NCBI GenBank assembly: GCA_933228675.1
Contig: OW121742.1
Location: forward strand, 109,062,940-109,126,939
DNA: 64,000 nt
Direction of reading: 5' to 3'
From: Stomorhina lunata
Lineage: Eukaryota > Arthropoda > Insecta > Diptera > Rhiniidae
Shown here: one piece after another, positions 35,351-48,064 of the stretch
How the letters are laid out: each line of letters opens with the position of its first letter
Numbering within the stretch: the first letter of the stretch is position 1
Notes under the pieces: generated by a model
Told to the model about the DNA's origin: nothing
What the model saw: the letters and a program-made list of their open reading frames with translations, nothing else
The model's database searches: none
Position numbers and translations under genes: made by a program

Positions 35351-38300
35351 TATGAAGTTTTTAATACCTTAAAGTGTTCTTGAATTTGAGTTTTTGATAA
35401 AATTTTTAAATTCCAACTCTAAATATTTTTAAATAATTTTTGAAAAATTTACCTTCTTATTAATATCAATCATACGCTTAGATGCTCCTAATACAAAAAT
35501 TGTCATAACTTGAAAGCCTTAAAAGCTTTTTCCATGAAATTTGGTTTCATATTTGTTTATGGGTGTATCCATCATTGAACCTTTGGAATTCAAGAAAAAC
35601 TTTAAGTGAACCTCGTTTTTGATTTAAGGCTTTTTAGGGCATGTTCTTATTTCCATTTTTGATATAAAATTATGAATAAAATGAGCATTTGTGTAAAATA
35701 ATTGCTATCGCATAAACTTTGGTGAAAAAGCTTTTAGCCTCACATGTGAGCTAATTGTCAAAAAAATTCAGAAAACTTCTAAATGCTTGAGATAAAATGG
35801 AAAATTTTGAATATTTGGTATACAATTTTTTAAGATTATTTTGAAAAATATTAACAAAGATTTTATATTTTATTAAAAAAATAAGTTTCAATTACTTTGA
35901 GGTGTTCCCGAATTTGAGTTTTTGTTATAATTTTTAAAATCTAACACTAAATATTTTTAAATAATTTTTGAAAAATTTACCTTCTTATTAATATCAATCA
36001 TACGCTTCGATGCTCCTAATTCAAAAATTGTCATAACTTGGAAGCCTTAAAAGCTTTTTTCATGAAATTTGGTTTCATAATTGTTTATGGGTGTATCCAT
36101 CATTGGAATTCAATAAAAAAACTTCTTAACACTTGAGATATAATGGTAAATTTTGAATAATTGGAATTAAACTTTTTAAGATTATTTTGAAAAATATTAA
36201 CAAAAACTTTATATTTTGTTAAAAAAAAAAGTTTCAATTAGTTCCCGAATTTGAGTTTTTCCCAAAATTTTTAAATTCTACATCTAAATATTTTTAAATA
36301 ATTTTTGAAAATTTTACATTCTAATTAATATCAATCATACGCTTAGATGTGCCTAAGACAAAAATACTTATAACTTGGAAAACTAAAAAGCTTTTTCTAT
36401 GAAATTGCGCTTAATAATTCGTTATGAATATATTAATCTTTTGGTCTTGTAATTCAAGAAAAACTTGAAGCGACTCTCGTATTTAAATCAAGATTTTTAC
36501 AAAAGTCTTTATGTTGTTATAGTAAACTTTAATTACACTTTCTTTCAATTTAAAATTATTTTTGAAAAATAGCTACATTTGTCGTCTTTGGACTTAAGAA
36601 ATTCATAAGCTTTTATTCAGAGAAAAGTAGAAAAATTAGACATATTTATTTTACTTTTAAGAAAAGTTTATTTTTGTACTGATGAGAGACAAAATTTGTT
36701 CTAAAATCTTTTTTTTTCAGAATTTTTTTAAAAATATTTATAGTTCTTATGTATCTAAGACCCAAATGTTTTAAGCTCTTAGTACATTGAAGTGTTTTCG
36801 AATTTGAGTTTTTGTTATAATTTTTAATTTTTTACTCTAAATAGTTTTAAATAATTTTTGAAAAATTTACCTTCTAATTAATATCAATCATACGCTTAGA
36901 TGTTCCTAAGACAAAATTACATATAACTTGAAAACCTGAAAAGTTTTTTCCATGAAATTTGGTTTCATAATTCTTTATGAATAAATCAATCTTTTGGTCT
37001 TGTAATTAAAGAAAAACTTAAAGCGACCCTCGTATTTAAATCAAGATTTTTACAAAAGTCTTTATGTTGATATAGTAAACTTTAATTACACTTTCTTTCA
37101 ATTTAAAATTATTTTTGAAAAATAGCTACATTTGTCGTCTTTGGACTTAAGAAATTCATAAGCTTTTATTCAGAGAAAAGTAGAAAAATTAGACATATTT
37201 ATTTTACTTTGAAGAAAAGTTAATTAACTTTTAATGATGAGAGAAAAAATTTGAATAAACAATTTTTTTTTTCAGATTTTTTTTGAAAAATATTTTCAGT
37301 TCTTATATATCTAAGACCCAAGTATTTTAAGTTATTATTACTTTGAAGTGTTTTCGAGTTTGAGTTTTTGTTACAATTTTAAATTTTTTACTCTAAATAT
37401 TTTTAAATAATTTTTGAAAATGTTACCTTCAAATTAATATCAATCATACGCTTAGATGTGTCTAAGACAAAAATACTTATAACTTGAAAACCTAAAATGC
37501 TTTTTTTATAAAATTTGGTTTGATAATTCTTTATGAATATTTCAATCTTTTGGTTTTGTAATTAAAGAAAAACTCAAAGCGACCCTCGTATTTAAATCAA
37601 GGTTTTAACAAAAAATTGTTATTTTGTTAAAGTAAATTTTAATTTGAAATTGTTTTTTAAATTTGTCGCCTTCGAGCTTACGAAACTTATCGAGCTTTTA
37701 TTCAGAGATAAGTGGGGAATGAGATATGTTTATTTTTCTTCTAAGAAAACTTAACTTTTGTAATGATGAGAGAAAAAATTTAAAATAACAATTTTTTTCA
37801 GATATTTTTTTGAAAAATATTTACAGTTCTTATATATCTAAGACCCAAATGTTTTAAGTTCTTAGTATTTGGAAGTGTTTTCGAATTTGAGTTTTTGTTA
37901 TAATTTTTAATTTGTTACTCTAAATATTTTAAAATAATTTTTGAAAAATTTTCCTTTGAATTAATATCAATCATACGTTAAGATGTGCATAAGGCAAAAA
38001 TACTTATAACTTGGAAACCTGAAAAGCTTTTTCTATGAAATTTTTCCTAATAATTCTTCATGAATATATCAATCTGTTGGTCTTGTAATTAAAGAAAAAC
38101 TTGAAGCGACCCTCGTATATAAATCAAGATTTTTACAAAAATCGTTATTTTGTTATAGTAAAGTTTAATTTGAAATTATTTTTGAAATATTGTGACGCAT
38201 GTCGGCTTTGGACTTAAGAAACTTATCAAGCTTTTACTCAGAGATAAGTGGGGAAATTATATATGTTTGTTTTACTTTTAAGAAAACTTAAATTTTGTAA

Positions 38301-38800
38301 TCATGAGAGAAAATGAGAAAATGATGAATTAAAAATTGTTTTTTAAATTTTTTAAAAAAATATTTACATTTCTTATTTACCGAAAGCAAAAGTGTTTTAA
38401 GTTCTTAGTACTTTAAAGTGTTTTCAAATTTGAGTTTTTGTTACAATTTGCAATTTGTTACTCTAAATATTTTTAATTAATTTTTAAAAATTTTACCTCT
38501 TAATTAATATCAATCATACGTTTAGGTGTGTTTAAGACAAAAATGCTCATAACTCGGGAAACTCTTAAGCTTTTTACATGAAATTTGGTTTCATAATTGT
38601 TTGTAAATATATAAATCTTTAGGTTAAATAATTAAAGAAAAACTATAAGCGACCCTCGTATTTGGGTGAAGATTAATTAATAGCTTTTTTTTTTTAAGTA
38701 TCGTAAACATTAATGATTTTGTGAAACTTTTTTGAAAAATAGGTACATTTGTCGGCTTTTGGCTTTAAAACCTTATCAAGCTTTTATTCAGAGATAAGTG
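35351..38800 (+). repeat. ~540-bp box satellite, seven monomers, forward
   Basis: Boxes lie at 35460, 35988, 36325, 36878, 37434, 37961 and 38504. Steps are about 530-558 bp except one of 337. Six of the seven read TTAATATCAATCATACG exactly and are followed by CTTAG or a close form. Block A (GAATTTGAGTTTTTGTTATA) lies about 85 bp upstream. Block C (ATAACTTGAAAACCT, then AAGCTTTTTCATGAAATTTG) lies about 30 bp downstream. A family-specific part between elements includes GCGACCCTCGTATTTAAATC and TTTGTCGTCTTTGGACTTAAG. The box plus its flanks is the best-conserved part of the monomer. Confidence 0.93.
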
Positions 38801-39819
38801 GAAAAAATATATTTATTTTAATTCTAAATTCTTACAAATTATTCAAAAATCAATAAATTTAAAAGCTTTATCTCTTAAACGTTTAAAGTTTTTTATCTTA
38901 TAAAATAATCTCTAAATTGATGGCATCACAAAATTTTATAACTTATTTAACAGAATAAGAGAATAAAAACCCACAACTTCAAACTTAACCTACACACATG
39001 AACAAATTCTTAAGCTTTTCAAAAATATTATGGCCTTTTTGGCCCCTTTTAAAAGCAAGAAAACGAAATGTAGTAAATTTCTGTTAGCCAAGGTTAATTG
39101 TAAGTCTAATTTATGTTTCTTTTATTTCGTTATAAAGCAAATAAATGTTTGAAAATTTTTCTTGGCCAAAACAATTTTTTCTTCATTTTGGCCATTTGAA
39201 TGTTTTCTACTCTTTAGTTAATTGAAAGACATGTTAAATCTTGTTTTATATGCAACGAATGCGGTGCAACCCACTAAAAATGCCTCAAATCATTATAACA
39301 TTCATTTCCATTGCTAGACTCTAAAATCTTAGAAGGAAAAGTTGGAAAATGTTTTTGTCTTAACAATGTCTTAACATGATCTACAAGACTCTAACTTGAG
39401 GTCTGTTATTTGTTTCAAACATTTCAAAGCATCTGAAATGTTTTAGTTTGAAGTCAACATTTAAAAACACTTGGAAATGGTTGGATTTGTTTGGTCTCAG
39501 TGCAGATGCCATAAATTGCCATTGGCCTTTTTGGTCATAAATTGTTAATTCCGCTAACAAATGCTAAGAATTGAATTTATTACAGAAAAAATCTGGTTAG
39601 GAAAACAATTTAAGAATGAAAGATTTAACTGAAAATTATATTTAGGAACATAATCAAGATCTTTAAATATTTGATTTTGTATTTTTCAACTTTTTCAAGA
39701 CTTTTAAAAAAATATTTATCATGAAACCGGTTAAATTCATTTTCAATCTAGAGCAGACATTTCCGGAAATATTGTTGTTTTAGGCCAAAAAACTAATTAA
39801 GGCAAATACCAGACCAAGA
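38801..39819. other. unique spacer
   Basis: Sequence of ordinary complexity with no supported gene. It ends in a few degenerate units (AGACCAAGACCAAGCTAAG) that lead into the 12-bp array. Confidence 0.5.
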
Positions 39820-42800
39820 CCAAGCTAAGACATAGACATAGACTAAGACATAGACTAAGACATAGACTAAGACATAGACTAAGACATAGACTAAGACATA
39901 GACTAAGACATAGACTAAGACATAGACTAAGACAAAGACTAAGACATAGACTAAGACAAAGACTAAGACATAGACTAAGACATAGACTAAGACATAGACT
40001 AAGACATAGACTAAGAGATAGACTAAGAGATAGACTAAGACATAGACTAAGACATAGACTAAGACATAGACTAAGACATAGACTAAGACATAGACTAAGA
40101 CATAGACTAAGACATAGACTAAGACATAGACTAAGACATAGACTAAGACATAGACTAAGACATAGACTAAGACATAGACTAAGACATAGACTAAGACATA
40201 GACTAAGACATAGACTAAGACATAGACTAAGACATAGACTAAGACATAGACTAAGACATAGACTAAGACATAGACTAAGACATAGACTAAGACATAGACT
40301 AAGACATAGACTAAGACATAGACTAAGACATAGACTAAGACATAGACTAAGACATAGACTAAGACATAGACTAAGACATAGACTAAGAGATAGACTAAGA
40401 GATAGACTAAGACATAGACTAAGACATAGACTAAGACATAGACTAAGACATAGACTAAGACATAGACTAAGACATAGACTAAGACATAGACTAAGACATA
40501 GACTAAGACAAAGACTAAGACATAGACTAAGACAAAGACTAAGACATAGACTAAGACATAGACTAAGACATAGACTAAGACATAGACTAAGAGATAGACT
40601 AAGAGATAGACTAAGACATAGACTAAGACATAGACTAAGACATAGACTAAGACATAGACTAAGACATAGACTAAGACATAGACTAAGACATAGACTAAGA
40701 GATAGACTAAGAGATAGACTAAGACATAGACTAAGACATAGACTAAGACATAGACTAAGACATAGACTAAGACATAGACTAAGACATAGACTAAGACATA
40801 GACTAAGACATAGACTAAGACAAAGACTAAGACATAGACTAAGACATAGACTAAGACATAGACTAAGACATAGACTAAGACATAGACTAAGACTTAGACT
40901 AAGAGATAGACTAAGACATAGACTAAGACATAGACTAAGACATAGACTAAGACAAAGACTAAGACATAGACTAAGACATAGACATAGACTAAGACATAGA
41001 CTAAGACATAGACTAAGACATAGACTAAGACATAGACTAAGACATAGACTAAGACATAGACTAAGACTTAGACTAAGAGATAGACTAAGACATAGACTAA
41101 GACATAGACTAAGACATAGACTAAGACATAGACTAAGACATAGACTAAGACATAGACTAAGACATAGACTAAGATATAGACTAAGACAAAGACTAAGACA
41201 TAGACTAAGACATAGACTAAGACATAGACTAAGACATAGACTAAGACATAGACTAAGACATAGACTAAGACAAAGACAAAGACAAAGACTAAGACATAGA
41301 CTAAGACATAGACTAAGACATAGACTAAGACATAGACTAAGACATAGACTAAGACATAGACTAAGACATAGACTAACACATAGACTAAGACATAGACTAA
41401 GACATAGACTAAGATATAGACTAAGACATAGACTAAGACATAGACTAAGACATAGACTAAGACATAGACTAAGACATAGACTAAGACAAAGACTAAGACA
41501 TAGACTAAGACATAGACTAAGACATAGACTAAGACATAGACTAAGAGATAGACTAAGAGATAGACTAAGACATAGACTAAGACATAGACTAAGACATAGA
41601 CTAAGACATAGACTAAGACATAGACTAAGACATAGACTAAGACATAGACTAAGACATAGACTAAGACATAGACTAAGACATAGACTAAGACATAGACTAA
41701 GACATAGACTAAGACATAGACTAAGACATAGACTAAGACATAGACTAAGACATAGACTAAGACATAGACTAAGACATAGACTAAGACATAGACTAAGACA
41801 TAGACTAAGACATAGACTAAGACATAGACTAAGACATAGACTAAGACATAGACTAAGACATAGACTAAGACATAGACTAAGACATAGACTAAGACATAGA
41901 CTAAGACATAGACTAAGAGATAGACTAAGAGATAGACTAAGACATAGACTAAGACATAGACTAAGACATAGACTAAGACATAGACTAAGACATAGACTAA
42001 GACATAGACTAAGACATAGACTAAGACATAGACTAAGACAAAGACTAAGACATAGACTAAGACAAAGACTAAGACATAGACTAAGACATAGACTAAGACA
42101 TAGACTAAGACATAGACTAAGAGATAGACTAAGAGATAGACTAAGACATAGACTAAGACATAGACTAAGACATAGACTAAGACATAGACTAAGACATAGA
42201 CTAAGACATAGACTAAGACATAGACTAAGACATAGACTAAGAGATAGACTAAGAGATAGACTAAGACATAGACTAAGACATAGACTAAGACATAGACTAA
42301 GACATAGACTAAGACATAGACTAAGACATAGACTAAGACATAGACTAAGACATAGACTAAGACAAAGACTAAGACATAGACTAAGACATAGACTAAGACA
42401 TAGACTAAGACATAGACTAAGACATAGACTAAGACTTAGACTAAGAGATAGACTAAGACATAGACTAAGACATAGACTAAGACATAGACTAAGACAAAGA
42501 CTAAGACATAGACTAAGACATAGACATAGACTAAGACATAGACTAAGACATAGACTAAGACATAGACTAAGACATAGACTAAGACATAGACTAAGACATA
42601 GACTAAGACTTAGACTAAGAGATAGACTAAGACATAGACTAAGACATAGACTAAGACATAGACTAAGATATAGACTAAGACAAAGACTAAGACATAGACT
42701 AAGACATAGACTAAGACAAAGACAAAGACAAAGACTAAGACTAAGACATAGACTAAGACATAGACTAAGACATAGACTAAGACATAGACTAAGACATAGA

Positions 42801-45800
42801 CTAAGACATAGACTAAGACATAGACTAAGACATAGACTAAGACATAGACTAAGACATAGACTAAGACATAGACTAAGACATAGACTAAGACATAGACTAA
42901 GACAAAGACAAAGACAAAGACAAAGACTAAGACTAAGACATAGACTAAGACATAGACTAAGACATAGACTAAGACATAGACTAAGACATAGACTAAGACA
43001 TAGACTAAGACATAGACTAACACATAGACTAAGACATAGACTAAGACATAGACTAAGATATAGACTAAGACATAGACTAAGACATAGACTAAGACATAGA
43101 CTAAGACATAGACTAAGACATAGACTAAGACATAGACTAAGACATAGACTAAGACATAGACTAAGACATAGACTAAGACATAGACTAAGACATAGACTAA
43201 GACATAGACTAAGACATAGACTAAGACATAGACTAAGACATAGACTAAGACATAGACTAAGACATAGACTAAGACATAGACTAAGACATAGACTAAGACA
43301 TAGACTAAGACATAGACTAAGACATAGACTAAGACATAGACTAAGACATAGACTAAGACATAGACTAAGACATAGACTAAGACATAGACTAAGACATAGA
43401 CTAAGACCTAGACTAAGAGAAAGACTAAGGCATAGCCTAAGACATAGACTAAGACATAGACTAAGACACAGACTAAGACATAGACTAAGACATAGACTAA
43501 GACATGGACTAAGACATAGACTAAGACATAGACTAAGACATAGACTAAGATATAGAATAAGACATAGACTAAGACATAGACTAAGACATAGACTAAGACA
43601 TAGACTAAGACATAGACTAAGACATAGACTAAGACATAGACTAAGACATAGACTAAGACATAGACTAAGACATAGACTAAGACATAGACTAAGACATAGA
43701 TTAAGACATATACTAAGATATATACTAAGACATAGACTAAGACATAGACTAAGACATAGACTAAGACATAGACTAAGACAAAGACTAAGACATAGACTAA
43801 GACATAGACTAAGACATGGACTAAGACATAGACTAAGACATAGACTAAGACATAGACTAAGACATAGACTAAGACATAGACTAAAACATAGACTAAAATA
43901 TAGACTAAGACATAGACTAAAACATAAACTAAGACATAGACTAAGACATAGACTAAGACATAGACTAAGACATAGACTAAGACATAGAATAAGACATAGA
44001 CTAAAACATAGACTAAAACATAGACTAAGACATAGACTAAAACATAAACTAAGACATAGACTAAGACATAGACTAAGATATAGAATAAGATATAGACTAA
44101 GACATAGACTAAGACATAGACTAAGACATAGACTAAGACATAGACTAAGACATAGACTAAGACATAGACTAAGACATAGACTAAGACATAGACTAAGACA
44201 TAGACTAAGACATAGACTAAGACATAGACTAAGACATAGACTAAGACATAGACTAAGACATAGACTAAGACATAGACTAAGACATAGACTAAGACATAGA
44301 CTAAGACATAGACTAAGACATAGACTAAGACATAGACTAAGACATAGACTAAGGCATAGACTAAGACATAGACTAAGACATAGACTAAGACATAGACTAA
44401 GACATAGACTAAGACATAGACTAAGACATAGACTAAGACATAGACTAAGACATAGACTAAGACATAGACTAAGACATAGACTAAGACATAGACTAAGACA
44501 TAGACTAAGACATAGACTAAGACATAGACTAAGACATAGACTAAGACATAGACTCAGATATAGACTAAGACATAGACTAAGACATAGACTAAGACATAGA
44601 CTAAGACATAGACTAAGACATAGACTAAGACATAGACAAAGACATAGACTAAGACATAGACTAAGACATAGACTAAGACATAGACTAAGACATAGACTAA
44701 GACATAGACTAAGACATAGACTCAGATATAGACTAAGACATAGACTAAGACATAGACTAAGACATAGACTAAGACATAGACTAAGACATAGATTAAGACA
44801 TATACTAAGACATAGACTAAGACATAGACTAAGACATAGACTAAGACATAGACTAAGACATAGACTAAGACATAGACTAAGACATAGACTAAGACATAGA
44901 CTAAGACATAGACTAAGACATAGACTAAGACATAGACTAAGACATAGACTAAGACATAGACTAAGACATAGACTAAGACATAGACTAAGACATAGACTAA
45001 GTCATAGTCTAAGATATAGAATAAGATATAGACTAAGACATAGACTAAGACATAGACTAAGACATAGACTAAGACATAGACTAAGACATAGACTAAGACA
45101 AAGACTAAGACATAGACTAAGACATAGACATAGACTAAGACATAGACTAAGACATAGACTAAGACATAGACTAAGACATAGACTAAGACATAGACTAAGA
45201 CATAGACTAAGACATAGACTAAGACATAGACTAAGACATAGACTAAGACATAGACTAAGACATAGACTAAGACATAGACTAAGACATAGACTAAGACATA
45301 GACTAAGACATAGACTAAGACATAGACTAAGACATAGACTAAGACATAGACTAAGACATAGACTAAGACATAGACTAAGACATAGACTAAGACATAGACT
45401 AAGACATAGACTAAGACATAGACTAAGACATAGACTAAGACATAGACTAAGACATAGACTAAGACATAGACTAAGACATAGACTAAGACATAGACTAAGA
45501 CATAGACTAAGACATAGACTAAGACATAGACTAAGACATAGACTAAGACATAGACTAAGACATAGACTAAGACATAGACTAAGACATAGACTAAGACATA
45601 GACTAAGACATAGACTAAGACATAGACTCAGATATAGACTAAGACATAGACTAAGACATAGACTAAGACATAGACTAAGACATAGACTAAGACATAGATT
45701 AAGACATATACTAAGACATAGACTAAGACATAGACTAAGACATAGACTAAGACATAGACTAAGACATAGACTAAGACATAGACTAAGACATAGACTAAGA

Positions 45801-46980
45801 CATAGACTAAGACATAGACTAAGACATAGACTAAGACATAGACTAAGACATAGACTAAGACATAGACTAAGTCATAGACTAAGATATAGAATAAGATATA
45901 GACTAAGACATAGACTAAGACATAGACTAAGACATAGACTAAGACATAGACTAAGACATAGACTAAGACAAAGACTAAGACATAGACTAAGACATAGACA
46001 TAGACTAAGACATAGACTAAGACATAGACTAAGACATAGACTAAGACATAGACTAAGACATAGACTAAGACATAGACTAAGACATAGACTAAGACATAGA
46101 CTAAGACATAGACTAAGACATAGACTAAGACATAGACTAAGACATAGACTAAGACATAGACTAAGACATAGACTAAGACATAGACTAAGACATAGACTAA
46201 GACATAGACTAAGACATAGACTAAGACATAGACTAAGACATAGACTAAGACATAGACTAAGACATAGACTAAGACATAGACTAAGACATAGACTAAGACA
46301 TAGACTAAGACATAGACTAAGACATAGACTAAGACATAGACTAAGACATAGACTAAGACATAGACTAAGACATAGACTAAGACATAGACTAAGACATTGA
46401 CTAAGACATAGACTAAGACATAGATTAAGACATAGACTAAGACATAGACTAAGACATAGACTAAGACATAGACTAAGACATAGACTAAGACATAGACTAA
46501 GACATAGACTAAGACATAGACTAAGACATAGACTAAGACATAGACTAAGACATAGACTAAGACATAGACTAAGATATAGACTAAGACATAGACTAAGACA
46601 TAGACTAAGATATAGACTAAGACATAGACTAAGACATAGACTAAGACATAGAATATGACATAGACTAAGACATAGACTAAGACATAGACTAAGACATATA
46701 CTAAGACATAGACTAAGACATAGACTAAGACATAGACTAAGACATAGACTAAGATATAGACTAAGACATAGACTAAGACATAGACTAAGACATAGAATAT
46801 GACATAGACTAAGACATAGACTAAGACATAGACTAAGACATAGACTAAGGCATAGACTAAGACATATACTAAGACATAGACTAAGACATAGACTAAGACA
46901 TAGACTAAGACATAGACTAAGACATAGACTAAGACATAGACTAAGACATAGACTAAGATATAGATTAAGATATAGACCAA
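39820..46980 (+). repeat. 12-bp minisatellite (ACTAAGACATAG)n, 7.16 kb
   Basis: About 595 units of 12 bp. Sparse variants (ACAAAG, GAGATAG, ACTTAG, GATATAG, CTCAG) mark segmental copies. Landmarks at about 40501-40980 recur at 42031-42521, at an offset of 1530-1542 bp. Landmarks at 44719-44800 recur 906 bp downstream. Units on the right, from about 43420, are more variable. Two of three frames on the minus strand lack stops, because TATGTCTTAGTC reads Tyr-Val-Leu-Val in one and Cys-Leu-Ser-Leu in another. This produces long frames, up to 450 codons at 45628-46980, that are not genes. Confidence 0.97.
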
Positions 46981-48064
46981 TAAGATTTCTATTACTTACA
47001 CTTATACCAATATTAAACTAACATGAATTACAAGCAATTAAAATTTTTAACATTTTCAATCATTTCATGATTAAATCTTATTTATCATTTTTGCAAAATT
47101 TACATTAAAATACCATAAACCCCAGAAAATAACTCCCATTAATAAATATCATTTTCGCCATATCTCTCCAAATGATAAACAAATACAAAAGTGCTAAAAT
47201 CATATTTCCATGGAAAATTTTCATCTGCTTGTGGTTTCTTGGTCCTCCATTTGATATCGAATACAAGTTTTAAGCAGAAAACAAACAATACAACGCCTTC
47301 AATTCATGGCTCGTTCGTAGCTTCTCTGAATGGACTTCCTAGAAATTGGCAACAAAATTATTAATATTCGCAGTTACAGTCATTCAGTCACTCTCGTATT
47401 TACATAAGACATGAGGAACAAAACGAATACAAAAAAAATCATGGCTTTAAATACTTGGTAGTGGCGGCTGCAGTTAGTTCTGGCCAACACCAAACAAAGC
47501 GAAGAAAACATAATTGTTGGCCATTGTCTAGATGAGGATGATGAAGGCTAACAGAAAAAAACAAAAATCAGCAACAATAGAATGTTAAGGCTAAGGAAAT
47601 ACGAATATATTGTAAAAAAAAATAACTTTGGAGAAGAGCTTGAGAGGAGTGGGTTGGCCATCTTTTGTTAGAATGTGGCAACAATTGATTATCTTTTGCC
47701 AGAAACAAGAAAGAAATATGATGGCAGGCATTAGAATTTTCTTTCTGGAAAAGTAACAATTTCCCCAGAACCTCAAGTTATTAGGTAACATTTTCGTTTT
47801 ATTTTTTCTATTTTTTGGTTGATTGTTAAAACATTGGCTTTTGTTTTGGAGGTTCAAGATGTAATAGGCAAAATGTAGGACGAAGCAATTTTAGGGTTCA
47901 AATGAAGGAAAGAAATAAATAACATTTGAAAGACATGAACGAGCAAAAAAAAAACATGATCAAATAAACATTTCAAGAAATAAGAGTTAATAGGAAAGAA
48001 AAGGTTACCAAGAGGGCTATCATCAATATAATCAATAGAAAAAGTAAATACACTGAAAGAAATA
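46981..48064. other. unique spacer
   Basis: Sequence of higher complexity than most of the window, including a less AT-rich stretch at about 47460-47560. Two overlapping minus-strand frames (47568-47759 and 47591-47857) have no recognisable domain. No gene can be supported, although an exon of a large gene could not be excluded by eye. Confidence 0.45.

Noticed and set aside
45628..46980. 450-codon open frame of Tyr-Val-Leu-Val repeats
   Set aside because: It is translation of the 12-bp minisatellite, which lacks stops in that frame. The same holds for frames at 41068-41379, 42610-43023, 53856-55086 and 57707-57916.
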